Source: Halobacterium sp. CBA1132 (lineage in GTDB: Archaea; Halobacteriota; Halobacteria; Halobacteriales; Halobacteriaceae). Taken from it: 64,000 nucleotides of DNA. Shown here in pieces: positions 26,036 through 33,412 of the stretch. Location of the stretch: NCBI RefSeq assembly GCF_001485535.1, contig NZ_BCMZ01000001.1, positions 2,046,001 to 2,110,000 on the forward strand, written 5' to 3'. The stretch's first letter is position 1, and every line of letters begins with the position of its first letter. Position numbers and translations under genes: made by a program. Under the pieces are notes generated by a model. The model did no database searches and was not told the origin of the DNA. It worked only from the letters and a program-made list of their open reading frames with translations.

Positions 26036-26266
26036 ACAGTTCCCCCGTCGCCGCGAGCGCGCGAGCCGACGCTCGCGGGCCGGGTTGTGGTGGTTGGTAA
26101 CACGGCATCGTTGGAGCAGTCCCTCGTCGCCGGAGAAAACAATTCCCATTCGGACAATATATGCTAATACACACATCTTTCGTGCAGGTTTCACCAAGTA
26201 TTCGAGACAATTGCCGAGATGCGCAGACGTTTATCGCACCTTCGTCGAAAATAGAGGTAGACAATC
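26036..26266. promoter_or_regulatory. Divergent promoter region, transducer / histidine kinase
   Basis: This 231-bp intergenic stretch is notably AT-rich for the genome (around 26135-26180, including caatatatgctaatac) and lies between two divergent signalling genes. A GTTTATCG box near 26229 fits the kinase promoter, and gaggtag just before the GTG may be a Shine-Dalgarno. The CATATATTG on the minus strand is about 120 bp from the transducer start, which would leave a long leader if used. Confidence 0.45.
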
Positions 26267-27251
26267 GTGGACGAACACATCGAGCCGGCCGGCGCGGACG
26301 CCGCGAGCCGGTACGCCCACCTCATCGAACACATCCAGGACGCCGTCGTCGAGTTCGAACTCGTCGACGGCGACCCCGTCGTCCGCCGCGTCAACGAGGC
26401 AGTGGCTCCGCGAGGAAGCGCGAGCGCTGGACGAACGCACGTTCTCCGGGGAGATAAACTACCAGCGCGTCCGCCGCGAGACCGCCTGCGGGCTGCGGGA
26501 GTTCCTCTACCGCGGCATCCCGTACGTCGGAGACGGCGCGACCACAGACGGGTTCGCCGTCTACACCGACCTGACGGACATCACGCGGACCGAACGCCGA
26601 CTGGAAGTGATGAACCGGGTGCTCCAGCACAACCTCCGGAACAAGGCCAACATCGTCCTCGCGTACACGACCGAACTGCTCGCGGAGTTCGACGAACAAC
26701 ACGCCCGCCGCACCGAAGCCGCCGCCCGCATCGAGGGCGCTGCCCGCGACCTCGAAACGCTGACCGAGGAGGCTGCGGACATCAACGCCGTCCTGAAGTC
26801 CACCGCGGACGACCGGACGACAGACTGCGTGCCCCTGATTCGCGACGTCGTCGAAGAACACCGCGGGAACTGGCCGGCGGCGAGCGTCGAGACCGATCTC
26901 CCCGGGTCGCTGGTCGTGCGCGCCAACCGCCGGCTCCAGTTCGCCGTCGACGCGCTCGTCGAGAACGCACTCGAACACAACCCCAGCGACGAACCCCGCG
27001 TCCGCGTGCGCGCCGCGCCCGACGACTCCGACGGCTGGGCGACCATCCGCGTCGACGACGACGGCCCGCCGATTCCCGACGACGAACGCGACGTCGTCAC
27101 CGGCGACGGCGACATCACCGCCACCCACCACGGCAGCGGCCTCGGTCTCTGGCTCGTCAAGTGGACGACCGAACTGTTCGGCGGCGAACTCACGTTCGCG
27201 ACCAGCGACCTCGGCGGCAACAGCGTCCGCCTCCGGCTTCCCAGGGCGTGA
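26267..27251 (+). pseudogene. PAS-domain sensor histidine kinase, frame-disrupted
   Basis: The first 46 codons from GTG 26267 read as a PAS start (DAASRYAHLIEHIQDAVVEF through VVRRVNEA). At about 26402 the coherent reading jumps by one base into another frame, WLREEARALDERTFSGEINY, continuing through the H-box MNRVLQHNLRNKANIV, the N-box VDALVENALEHN and the G-box HHGSGLGLWLVKW to 27251. About 25 PAS residues normally present between VNEA and WLRE are missing, so a short deletion seems to have removed PAS sequence and broken the frame. The kinase would not be made whole unless by frameshifting or if the sequence has an error. Confidence 0.8.
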
Positions 27252-27303
27252 CCGCGCACGGCCACCGACAAAACCAAACAGGCCGCCCACCGATATATCA
27301 CCA

Positions 27304-27636
27304 ATGAGCGACACCGTCGACCCCAGCGACATCGGCGAATCCGACGCGCCGCCAGTCGAGGAGAAGCCCTACAAGCTCGTCTTCGAGGCGAACAAGTGCT
27401 TCGGCGCGGGCAAGTGCGCGGAAGTCTCCGCGAACTGGGAGATGAGCCTCGCGTCCGGAATGGGCGACCCCGTCTCGTACTTCTTCGACGAGGACGACCT
27501 CGACCACAACGTCGCCGCCGCCGACGCCTGCCCCGCGAAGAAAGGCGACGGCGTCATCCACGTCGTCGACCGCCGCACCGACGAGGAGATAGCCCCCGAC
27601 CCCCACGGCGACGGCACGCTCTCCGTCGACTGGTAG
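27304..27636 (+). CDS. [3Fe-4S]-type ferredoxin
   Basis: Protein of 110 aa. The cluster ligands visible are C-x5-C in NKCFGAGKCAEVS and a third Cys in ADACPAKKG, the pattern of single [3Fe-4S] ferredoxins such as those serving P450s; no fourth ligand is in the usual spacing. It differs from the abundant plant-type 2Fe-2S haloarchaeal ferredoxin. An acidic N-terminal extension of about 25 residues is a halophilic feature. Its redox partner is not evident nearby. It lies 52 bp downstream of the broken kinase, with a GATATATC box just upstream of the ATG. Confidence 0.85.
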   Translation: MSDTVDPSDIGESDAPPVEEKPYKLVFEANKCFGAGKCAEVSANWEMSLASGMGDPVSYFFDEDDLDHNVAAADACPAKKGDGVIHVVDRRTDEEIAPDPHGDGTLSVDW

Positions 27637-27676
27637 GACCGTAACGGACTTCTCCCCGCGGCCGCCACGACGTAAT

Positions 27677-27759
27677 GCGAGGGTGGCCGAGCGGCCAAAG
27701 GCGGCGGGCTTAAGACCCGCTCCCGTAGGGGTACGTGGGTTCGAATCCCACTCCTCGCA
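27677..27759 (+). tRNA. tRNA-Leu (UAA)
   Basis: A class II tRNA of 83 nt: acceptor GCGAGGG with TCCTCGC plus A, anticodon stem GCGGG/CCCGC around loop CTTAAGA (anticodon TAA), a long variable arm (TCCCGTAGGGGTAC region) and T-arm GTGGG-TTCGAAT-CCCAC. No intron. A composite repeat begins about five bases after it. Confidence 0.95.
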
Positions 27760-27764
27760 CTCGG

Positions 27765-27945
27765 ACCTTTTGCTGCGCTCGTTCGCTTCGCTCGCTCGCT
27801 GGCAAAAGCTACGCTAAAAGCACTCCTCCCTCCCGCCGCGCCCTCCGGGCGCGTTAGTCGGTCGTCGGCCCGCGCTCCCTGCGGTCGCGCGGTGAATCGC
27901 GGACCTTCCGGGTCCTTCGGACCGCTCGGTCCGCGAATGCTAGCT
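27765..27945 (+). repeat. Composite intergenic palindromic element
   Basis: Begins just after tRNA-Leu with accttttgctgcg, a variable hairpin, and GCTACGCTAAAAGCACTCC; then GTCGTCGGCCCGCG with CGCGGTGAATCG; then GGGTCCTTCGGACC and CGGTCCGCGAATGCT. The same three modules in the same order occur at 13032 and, on the other strand, at 29330-29664. Each module is itself an imperfect palindrome. No gene lies here. Confidence 0.8.
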
Positions 27946-27971
27946 GAGGGTCTAAACTCAGTAGCTTCGAG

Positions 27972-28331
27972 CTACCCAATCAGCAGCCACGCTAATCCAA
28001 TCGCCACGCCAGCGCCGACCAGATTTCCGAGCGCGTGGAACGCGGCCGCGCCGAATCGCTCGTTCTCCACGAGGGCGACGACGTCCACGCTGAACGAGGA
28101 GAACGTGGTGAACGCCCCGCAGGCACCCGTGCCGAACAGCAGCATCGCGTCGTCGCCGGCGCCGGCGAACGTGAGCGCGGCGAGCGCGAACGTGCCGAGC
28201 ACGTTCACGAGGAGCGTGCTCGTCGGGTATCCGTCGGTCTGGACGGTTTCCCCGAGCGCGTACCGGAGCGTCGCGCCGAGCGCGCCACCGACGCCGACGA
28301 GAATCTGAGGGAGGAGCGGGAGAGCCGTCAC
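27972..28331 (-). CDS. crcB: Fluoride channel CrcB/Fluc subunit
   Basis: Protein of 119 aa with four transmembrane helices and the Fluc signatures GGALGATLRYALGE, LLVNVLGTFALAAL and FGTGACGAFTTFSSFSVD, which line the fluoride pore. It overlaps the upstream crcB by four bases (ATGA type), so the pair is translationally coupled and likely forms a heterodimeric fluoride exporter. It starts MTALPLLPQILVGVGG. The passive efflux of fluoride protects enolase and pyrophosphatase. Confidence 0.93.
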   Translation of the reverse strand: MTALPLLPQILVGVGGALGATLRYALGETVQTDGYPTSTLLVNVLGTFALAALTFAGAGDDAMLLFGTGACGAFTTFSSFSVDVVALVENERFGAAAFHALGNLVGAGVAIGLAWLLIG

Positions 28332-28708
28332 GAGCCACCTCCGTAGCGTCCGACGAGCGCGCGCCCGACGACGACGCCGAGGAAGCCGAGCAGGTAGTTC
28401 GCGGCGACGTTCGCGACCATCAGTTCCGGCGAGACGCCGGCCGTCTGGACGGCGAACGTGCTGTACGTCGTCAGCGAGGAGAGGAGTCCGGTGCCGAGGA
28501 GTCGCCGCGCACGCTCGCCGAGGGCGTCGCTGTCGGCGGCCGCGTAGACGAGCACCCCGAGCGCGAGGCTACCCGCTGCGTTCACGAGGAGCGTGCCGGG
28601 AAGGCCGGGCGCGAGCAGCGAAACCGCGTACCGGATATTCGCGCCCGCGAACCCGCCGGCGGCGACGAGCGCGAACACGGCCACTGTGGAACGGTAGTTG
28701 GGGCGCAT
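28328..28708 (-). CDS. crcB: Fluoride channel CrcB/Fluc subunit
   Basis: Protein of 126 aa, the partner of the preceding gene. Four hydrophobic helices; conserved GGFAGANIRYAVSLL, LLVNAAGSLALGVLVY and LGTGLLSSLTTYSTFAVQT pore motifs. Two distinct Fluc homologues in tandem usually make an antiparallel heterodimer. The start could also be the downstream VALVAAG region, but MRPNYRSTVAVFAL gives a suitable positively charged N-terminus. It is divergent from the DUF5813 gene with about 100 bp between. No fluoride riboswitch is recognised upstream. Confidence 0.92.
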   Translation of the reverse strand: MRPNYRSTVAVFALVAAGGFAGANIRYAVSLLAPGLPGTLLVNAAGSLALGVLVYAAADSDALGERARRLLGTGLLSSLTTYSTFAVQTAGVSPELMVANVAANYLLGFLGVVVGRALVGRYGGGS

Positions 28709-28809
28709 CGGTTCGCGGGAGTCGCCGGAACGTGCGCGCCAGCGCTACTTACGGGCGTCGAAGTCCCGGAGCGCAACACCCAACTGCGAGCGCCGCCTCC
28801 GAACGAGTA

Positions 28810-29283
28810 ATGAGTGACATCGAGCAGGAGTTCGCCGACCACGGCCGACTCACTCGGTCGGACGGCGAGTTCGTCCCGACGACGAACGACTGGGACGCCA
28901 CGGTCACGGTCCCGGACGACACGGTCGAAATCACGGTCGTCGTGCCGACACTGGACGCCGCGACGAACGACGAAGTGGCGGACGTCGTCGAGGACGGCTG
29001 GTACGACACGTTCGAGCGCCGCGTCGTCGACGCCGACAGCGTCACGCTCGCCAACGACGTCGACGTCGAGTCAGTCTCCCGCGAGGGCGGCGACATCACC
29101 GTCGAAATCACGTTCGCTCCCCGCACCGGGAAGGCGGCCGACGACGCGCTCGCGCTCGTCAACTACGTCGAGGGCACGTGGTTCCAGGGCGTCATCCCCG
29201 GCTACGACTACGTCGAGACGGTCGAGCAGATGCGCCAGCAGGCCGCGCAGAACGCGCAGAACGCCGAAGGAACACCGCTATAA
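28810..29283 (+). CDS. DUF5813-type protein
   Basis: Protein of 157 aa, MSDIEQEFADHGRLTRSDGEF through AQNAEGTPL. It is soluble, acidic and beta-rich in the middle (ATVTVPDDTVEITVVVPTLD; GGDITVEITFAPR), with a helical Gln-rich C-terminus (VETVEQMRQQAAQNAQN). It matches the haloarchaeal DUF5813 group in length and N-terminus. The ATG at 28810 is preferred to a longer frame from 28732. The function of the family is unknown. A composite repeat element follows it. Confidence 0.82.
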   Translation: MSDIEQEFADHGRLTRSDGEFVPTTNDWDATVTVPDDTVEITVVVPTLDAATNDEVADVVEDGWYDTFERRVVDADSVTLANDVDVESVSREGGDITVEITFAPRTGKAADDALALVNYVEGTWFQGVIPGYDYVETVEQMRQQAAQNAQNAEGTPL

Positions 29284-29664
29284 GTCGCAGCCTGAAGCTT
29301 CGTTCTTTCAGCGACCAATCTTCCGACACAAGCATCCGCGAGCGAGTGGTCCAACGGACCCGAGACTGAGCAGACCGGAGGTCTGCTTGTCCCTCGTTCG
29401 CTTCGCTCACGAGGACGAAGCGGTTCACTCGCGGCGAAGCCGCGAGGCCGACGAGCGACTAACGCGAACGAAGTGAGCGGCAGTCACGTGAGTGAAGCGA
29501 ACGTGACCTCGGTAGAGCGGAGCTCTACCGGCAGGAGCGAGGAGTGCTTTTAGCGTAGCTTTTGCCAGCCGAGCGAGACCGGAGGTCTCGCTGGCCGTGC
29601 GAACGGGCGCTCCGCGCCCGTGAGCAGAGAGCGCGCCGCAGGCGCGCGACCGCAGCAAAAGGTA
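29284..29664 (-). repeat. Composite intergenic palindromic element, reverse copy
   Basis: No gene is supported in this 381-bp stretch. Read on the minus strand, it starts immediately after the TAG of the RAM protein with taccttttgctgcgg, then long variable hairpins (GGCGCGC and GGGCGC stems, 29600-29650), GCTACGCTAAAAGCACTCC, more palindromes, the GTCGGCCTCGCGG module (about 29421-29454) and GGGTCC...CGCGGATGCT (29332-29360). It is the longest copy seen, apparently because extra hairpins are inserted between modules. Confidence 0.8.
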
Positions 29665-29892
29665 CTACATCGAAATGTACGTCTCGGTGTCTTCGACGCC
29701 GTCGATGTGCTGTATTTCGTCGGCGGCGATAGCTTTGACGTCGCCGGGTTCGTCGACGTCGAGTTTGGCGATGACGTCGACGTCGCCGGCGACGACGTGG
29801 GCGTCGACGACGCCGTCGATGCTGGCGATAGCACCGAGGAGGCGGTCGGCTTCGCCGGTGTTGGCTTTCACGAGGACGTAGGCGGTCACCAT
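29665..29892 (-). CDS. Stand-alone Lrp/AsnC ligand-binding (RAM) domain protein
   Basis: Protein of 75 aa, MVTAYVLVKANTGEADRLLG through VEDTETYISM. It is a lone RAM (alpha-beta-beta-alpha-beta-beta) domain without the DNA-binding HTH of Lrp proteins. It begins directly after the TAG of the upstream TrkA-type gene, so the two are an operon. A second RAM-only protein is divergent on the other side of that gene. Stand-alone RAM proteins can bind small effectors and modulate partners; a role in potassium transport regulation is inferred from context. Confidence 0.88.
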   Translation of the reverse strand: MVTAYVLVKANTGEADRLLGAIASIDGVVDAHVVAGDVDVIAKLDVDEPGDVKAIAADEIQHIDGVEDTETYISM

Positions 29893-30573
29893 CTACACCA
29901 CCTCCGTGGGGGCGTCGGTGTCCCCGACGAGTATTTGGCGGACGTCGTCGAGCGCGTCGAACTCCGCGAGGACGGCGATGCGGTCGCCGACTTCGAGGGT
30001 GTCGTCGGGGAGCGGGAGGCCGAGCGCGCCGTCGTTCTTCCCGAACGCGAGCAGGCGGGCGCGAGAGGGGAGTTCGAGTTCGCTGAGCGTGTAGCCCTGC
30101 ATGGGGGCGTCTTCGGTGACGGCGAACTGCACGATCTGGAGGTTCTCGGCGAGGTCGGCGATGGCGGTGACGTTGCCGCCGAGGAGCGCGTTCTTCGCGC
30201 CGATGGCGCCGAGGCGTTCGGGGTAGACGATTTCGTCGACTTCCTCGGCGTACTTGCGGTAGATGTTCTCGCGGTAGTCCTCGTCGATGCGCATGACGGT
30301 GCGGCAGCCGTGGTGTTTGGCGACCATGCAGGCGACGAAGTTGGTGTTGAGGTCGCCCGTGAGCGCGCCGAGCGCGTCCGCGTCGTCGACGCCGGCGCGT
30401 TCGAGGGGGTCCTCGTCGGCGCCGTCGCCTTCGACGACGTCGAAGCCTTCGTCGCTGGCGCGTTCGGCTTTGTCGTAGTCGTTCTCGACGACGGTGACCT
30501 CGTGGCCCTCGTTGTGGGTGATTCGGGCGGTTCGGAGGCCGACGCGCCCGGCGCCGACGATGAGGACGTGCAT
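29893..30573 (-). CDS. trkA: TrkA-type RCK (NAD-binding) potassium transport protein
   Basis: Protein of 226 aa. The N-terminal Rossmann domain (about 1-125) begins HVLIVGAGRVGLRTARI with the GxGxxG dinucleotide motif and an acidic residue after strand two (VVENDYDKAE). The C-terminal RCK_C domain (about 140-226, IVQFAVTEDAPMQGYTLSELEL) usually binds a ligand that gates the channel. It is cytoplasmic and should regulate a TrkH-type potassium transporter encoded elsewhere. The ATG at 30573 is chosen because the fold starts there. The following RAM gene is contiguous. Confidence 0.93.
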   Translation of the reverse strand: MHVLIVGAGRVGLRTARITHNEGHEVTVVENDYDKAERASDEGFDVVEGDGADEDPLERAGVDDADALGALTGDLNTNFVACMVAKHHGCRTVMRIDEDYRENIYRKYAEEVDEIVYPERLGAIGAKNALLGGNVTAIADLAENLQIVQFAVTEDAPMQGYTLSELELPSRARLLAFGKNDGALGLPLPDDTLEVGDRIAVLAEFDALDDVRQILVGDTDAPTEVV

Positions 30574-30661
30574 ACGCGAGGTAACGCGGGGGAGCGACAA
30601 ATAGGTTTGTGCTGCGTTACCACGCAACAACCCTTTTGGTGGCGCCCGCCGAACGGAGCGT

Positions 30662-30898
30662 ATGGTTCACGCGTTCATCATGGTGAAAACCGGCGCGGGC
30701 ACGGCCGCCGACGCCCGCGACAGCGTCGCCGACATCGACGGCGTCGTCGCGTGTCACGTTGTCGCGGGTAAGTACGACGTCATCGCGGAGGTCGACGGCG
30801 GGGAGATGCAGGACGTCCTCGACACCGTGTCGAACCGAATCGGGACTGTCGCGGGCGTGACCGAGACGAAGACGTACGTCTCGCTGGCGGCCGCCTGA
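30662..30898 (+). CDS. Stand-alone Lrp/AsnC ligand-binding (RAM) domain protein
   Basis: Protein of 78 aa, MVHAFIMVKTGAGTAADARD through TKTYVSLAAA. It is a paralogue of the RAM protein at 29665, sharing the DGVV-CHVVAG-DVIA pattern and the TETKTYVS C-terminal strand. It is divergent from trkA with about 88 bp between, containing ttgtgctgcgttacc. Together the three genes look like a potassium-regulatory module, which is inference. It is convergent with the E1-alpha gene; the stop codons abut. Confidence 0.88.
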   Translation: MVHAFIMVKTGAGTAADARDSVADIDGVVACHVVAGKYDVIAEVDGGEMQDVLDTVSNRIGTVAGVTETKTYVSLAAA

Positions 30899-31945
30899 TT
30901 AGAACTCCTGTTCCTGCGGGTCGTGGGTTTCGAGGTACGACTCCAGCCACGCCTTCTGGTCGTCGATGCGGGGCGTGCGCTCGGCGTACACGTAGTCGAA
31001 GACCTCGTCCATGTCGGGCGCGCCGACCGCCTCGGCGTCGTCGATGGCAGCGTCGAGTTCGGCTTCGGCCTCGCTCCAGCAGTCGGCGACGAACTCGTCG
31101 TCGACGACGCCGTGTTCGCGGAGGTACGCCTCGTAGCGCTCCAGCGGGTCCGCGGTGCGCCACTCCGGCAACGCTTCCTCGTCGGGCCGGTAGCGCTCGG
31201 GGTCGTCGCTGGTGGTGTGGGCGCCCTGTCGATACGTGAGGCTCTCGACGAGCACGGGTTCGCCCGCGCGGGCGTCGTCGAGCGCGTCTCGCACTGTCTC
31301 GTAGACGGCGACGGGGTCGTTACCGTCGACCTGCACGCCCTCGAAGCCGTACGCCTCGGCTTTCACGGCGATGGAGTCGCTGGCGGTCTGCCGCTCGCGG
31401 GGCAAGGAGATGGCCCAGTTGTTGTTCTCGCAGAAGAAGACGACGGGCGCGTCGAAGACGCCCGCGAAGTTCATCGCCTCGTGGAAGTCGCCCTCGCTGG
31501 TCGCGCCGTCCCCGAAGTACGCGACGACGGCGTCCTCGTCGCCGGTGTAGTTCATCGCCATCCCCGCGCCGACGGCGTGGGGGAGTTGGCTGGCGATGGG
31601 GACCGCCTGCGGGAAGTTGTCGACGTCGTGGTCGGAGTGGAACTCCGCGAACCCGCGGCGGAAGAGGAGAATGTCGCTTGCGGGGACGCCGCGCGCCAAC
31701 TGCATCGCGTTCGAGCGGTACGTCGGGAACAGCCAGTCGTCGTCGCTCATCGCGTGTGCGGCGCCGACCTGCGAGCCCTCCTGCCCGCTGAACGGCGGGT
31801 AGCCGGGCATCCAGCCGCGGCGCTGGAGGGAGAGCGCGCGCTCGTCGAACTCCCGAGCGAGAACCACGTCACGGAACAGCTCTCGGGCGGTCGCCTCGTC
31901 GACGGCCGTCTCCGCGAGGGGGCGCTCCCCGATAGCGCGGTGCAT
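30899..31945 (-). CDS. Thiamine-diphosphate-dependent 2-oxo acid dehydrogenase E1 alpha subunit
   Basis: Protein of 348 aa. The ThDP motif is intact: YFGDGATSEGDFHEAMNFAG through FFCENNNWAIS. The phosphorylation-loop-like YRQGAHTTSDDPERYR is present. It catalyses oxidative decarboxylation of a 2-oxo acid (pyruvate or branched-chain) with an E1 beta partner. No E1 beta, E2 or E3 gene is adjacent, so this is an orphan alpha subunit or works with subunits encoded elsewhere. An ATCGGTAAG box about 27 bp before the ATG at 31945 favours this start over 31969. Confidence 0.92.
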   Translation of the reverse strand: MHRAIGERPLAETAVDEATARELFRDVVLAREFDERALSLQRRGWMPGYPPFSGQEGSQVGAAHAMSDDDWLFPTYRSNAMQLARGVPASDILLFRRGFAEFHSDHDVDNFPQAVPIASQLPHAVGAGMAMNYTGDEDAVVAYFGDGATSEGDFHEAMNFAGVFDAPVVFFCENNNWAISLPRERQTASDSIAVKAEAYGFEGVQVDGNDPVAVYETVRDALDDARAGEPVLVESLTYRQGAHTTSDDPERYRPDEEALPEWRTADPLERYEAYLREHGVVDDEFVADCWSEAEAELDAAIDDAEAVGAPDMDEVFDYVYAERTPRIDDQKAWLESYLETHDPQEQEF

Positions 31946-32009
31946 ACCTGAGAGTTCCCGCACAGTCACTTACCGATAGCGAAAAGCACGCCGAGCACCA
32001 ACGTCGGGT

Positions 32010-32324
32010 ATGGTCTCGGTCGTCACCGCCGCGGGCGTCGGCGTCATCGTGCTCGTGCACACCGCGATTGCCGCCGTAGGCGCGCGCTACTTCCGCATCA
32101 CCCTGAAGACGCGCTGGGGGTCGGTGCTGTACACTGCCATCCTGATTCCGCTCGTCTACGTGGCCACGACACTCGCGCTCGGCGTGCTCGGACTCGGCGC
32201 GGGCGCGTTCGAGGACCCCGGACAGCTCATCGTCGTGACGTGGGCGTTCCCGTTCTTCCTCGGGTGGTCTATCGACCTGTTCTGGATTCCCGCCCCCGAG
32301 GAGTTCGAGGACTCACCGGAGTAA
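32010..32324 (+). CDS. Hypothetical three-helix membrane protein
   Basis: Protein of 104 aa, MVSVVTAAGVGVIVLVHTA through EEFEDSPE. Transmembrane helices are visible near residues 5-25, 38-62 and 73-93, with an acidic cytoplasmic tail. It is divergent from the E1-alpha gene and convergent with the next gene, overlapping its end by 12 bases. No recognised family; probably a conserved haloarchaeal membrane protein. Confidence 0.75.
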   Translation: MVSVVTAAGVGVIVLVHTAIAAVGARYFRITLKTRWGSVLYTAILIPLVYVATTLALGVLGLGAGAFEDPGQLIVVTWAFPFFLGWSIDLFWIPAPEEFEDSPE

Positions 32325-32684
32325 GCGAACGACGAACAGCGCGGTCAGCGTCGGGATGGCGGTGAGTTCGCCCAGTCCCGCCAGCGCCGCGACGGCTTCC
32401 CACACGTACACTGTTCCGAGCGTCCCGAACGCCGTCGCAGCGACGAGCGCGCCGCCGACGATTCTGACGGCTGCGACGGCGCCGCTATCCACCGTGAGCG
32501 CGAGCGCGGCGTCGGCGGCGTCGAACAACAGCAGCACGGCGAGAACAGTACGCGGGGACGCCCGCGGGTCGGGGCCGTCGCCGGGCGCGGGCCACAGGAT
32601 GCGGAAGTTCTCCGGGAACAGGGACGGCAAGCGAATCGGCGGCAGTTTCAGGGAGAACCCGCTGTCGTCGCGGTCGTCGGGCAT
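32313..32684 (-). CDS. Hypothetical membrane protein upstream-coupled to tmk
   Basis: Protein of 123 aa, starting MPDDRDDSGFSLKLPPIRLP. After a polar N-terminus of about 40 residues there are three to four hydrophobic helices (VLAVLLLFDAADAALALTV, AVRIVGGALVAATAFGTLG, YVWEAVAALAGLGEL, PTLTALFVVRLL). The gene begins two bases after the tmk stop in the same direction, so it is co-transcribed with tmk. A longer frame to 33167 is antisense or shadow of tmk. Function is unknown. Confidence 0.7.
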   Translation of the reverse strand: MPDDRDDSGFSLKLPPIRLPSLFPENFRILWPAPGDGPDPRASPRTVLAVLLLFDAADAALALTVDSGAVAAVRIVGGALVAATAFGTLGTVYVWEAVAALAGLGELTAIPTLTALFVVRLLR

Positions 32685-32686
32685 TG

Positions 32687-33277
32687 CTACTCGGCGGCGA
32701 GCACGCGGTCGAGGACGTCCTCGGCGTCCGCCAACACTTCCTCGGGCGACTGGGTGGCGTCGATGCGGACGAAGCGCTCGGGCTCGTACTCGGCCAGTTG
32801 TTCGTAGTTCTCGCGGACGCGACTGAGGAACTCCACCTGTTCGAATTTGTTCGTCGCGCCGGCGCGCGCAGCGCCGGTCTCGGGGTCCACATCGAAGAAC
32901 AGCGTGAGGTCGGGCGGGCGCGTCCACGGCTGGTGGACGCCGCGGACGTACTCCATCGGGCGGTCGACGACGCCGTCGAGGGCGACGCCCTGGTAGGCGT
33001 ACCGGGAGTCCGAGTACCGGTCCGAAATCACGACGTCGCCGCGGTCGAGCGCCGGTCGAATCACCCGCGAGAGGTGGTCGGCGTGGTCGGCGGTGTAGAG
33101 GAACAGTTCGGCGAGCGGGTCGGCGTCGTCCTCGCCGATGGAGCGCCGGACGGCGTCGCCGTACCACGAGTCGGTGGGCTCGCGGGTGAACGTGTAGCCG
33201 TCGCCGCGGGCGTCCCGCAGGGCCTCCCAGACCGTGGTCTTGCCGCTGCCGTCGATGCCCTCCAGCGTGACGAGCAT
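32687..33277 (-). CDS. tmk: dTMP kinase (thymidylate kinase)
   Basis: Protein of 196 aa that phosphorylates dTMP to dTDP. P-loop [16 protein letters not shown] (residues 5-20), the substrate-binding [11 protein letters not shown], the DR(Y/H) motif in [16 protein letters not shown] and the lid region [14 protein letters not shown] are all present. Length is typical. It starts [10 protein letters not shown], with the P-loop strand at the N-terminus. It heads a probable two-gene unit with the following membrane protein gene. Confidence 0.96.
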   Translation of the reverse strand: MLVTLEGIDGSGKTTVWEALRDARGDGYTFTREPTDSWYGDAVRRSIGEDDADPLAELFLYTADHADHLSRVIRPALDRGDVVISDRYSDSRYAYQGVALDGVVDRPMEYVRGVHQPWTRPPDLTLFFDVDPETGAARAGATNKFEQVEFLSRVRENYEQLAEYEPERFVRIDATQSPEEVLADAEDVLDRVLAAE

Positions 33278-33412
33278 GCCGGAACGACGGCGACGGACGT
33301 ACTAACGGCTTCGGGTTCCAGTTCGGCCGAGGCCGAAAGCGGTCGTTCCCGCCGGTAGATTACCGGCGCGGGCGGGCATAGTTTTAGGGAGTTGCCGGCC
33401 GTCTTCGGGGAT

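Noticed and set aside
29332-29664. Possible CRISPR array because of repeated short palindromes
   Set aside because: Repeats are not regularly spaced or of uniform length, there are no equal-length spacers, and no cas genes are in the window.
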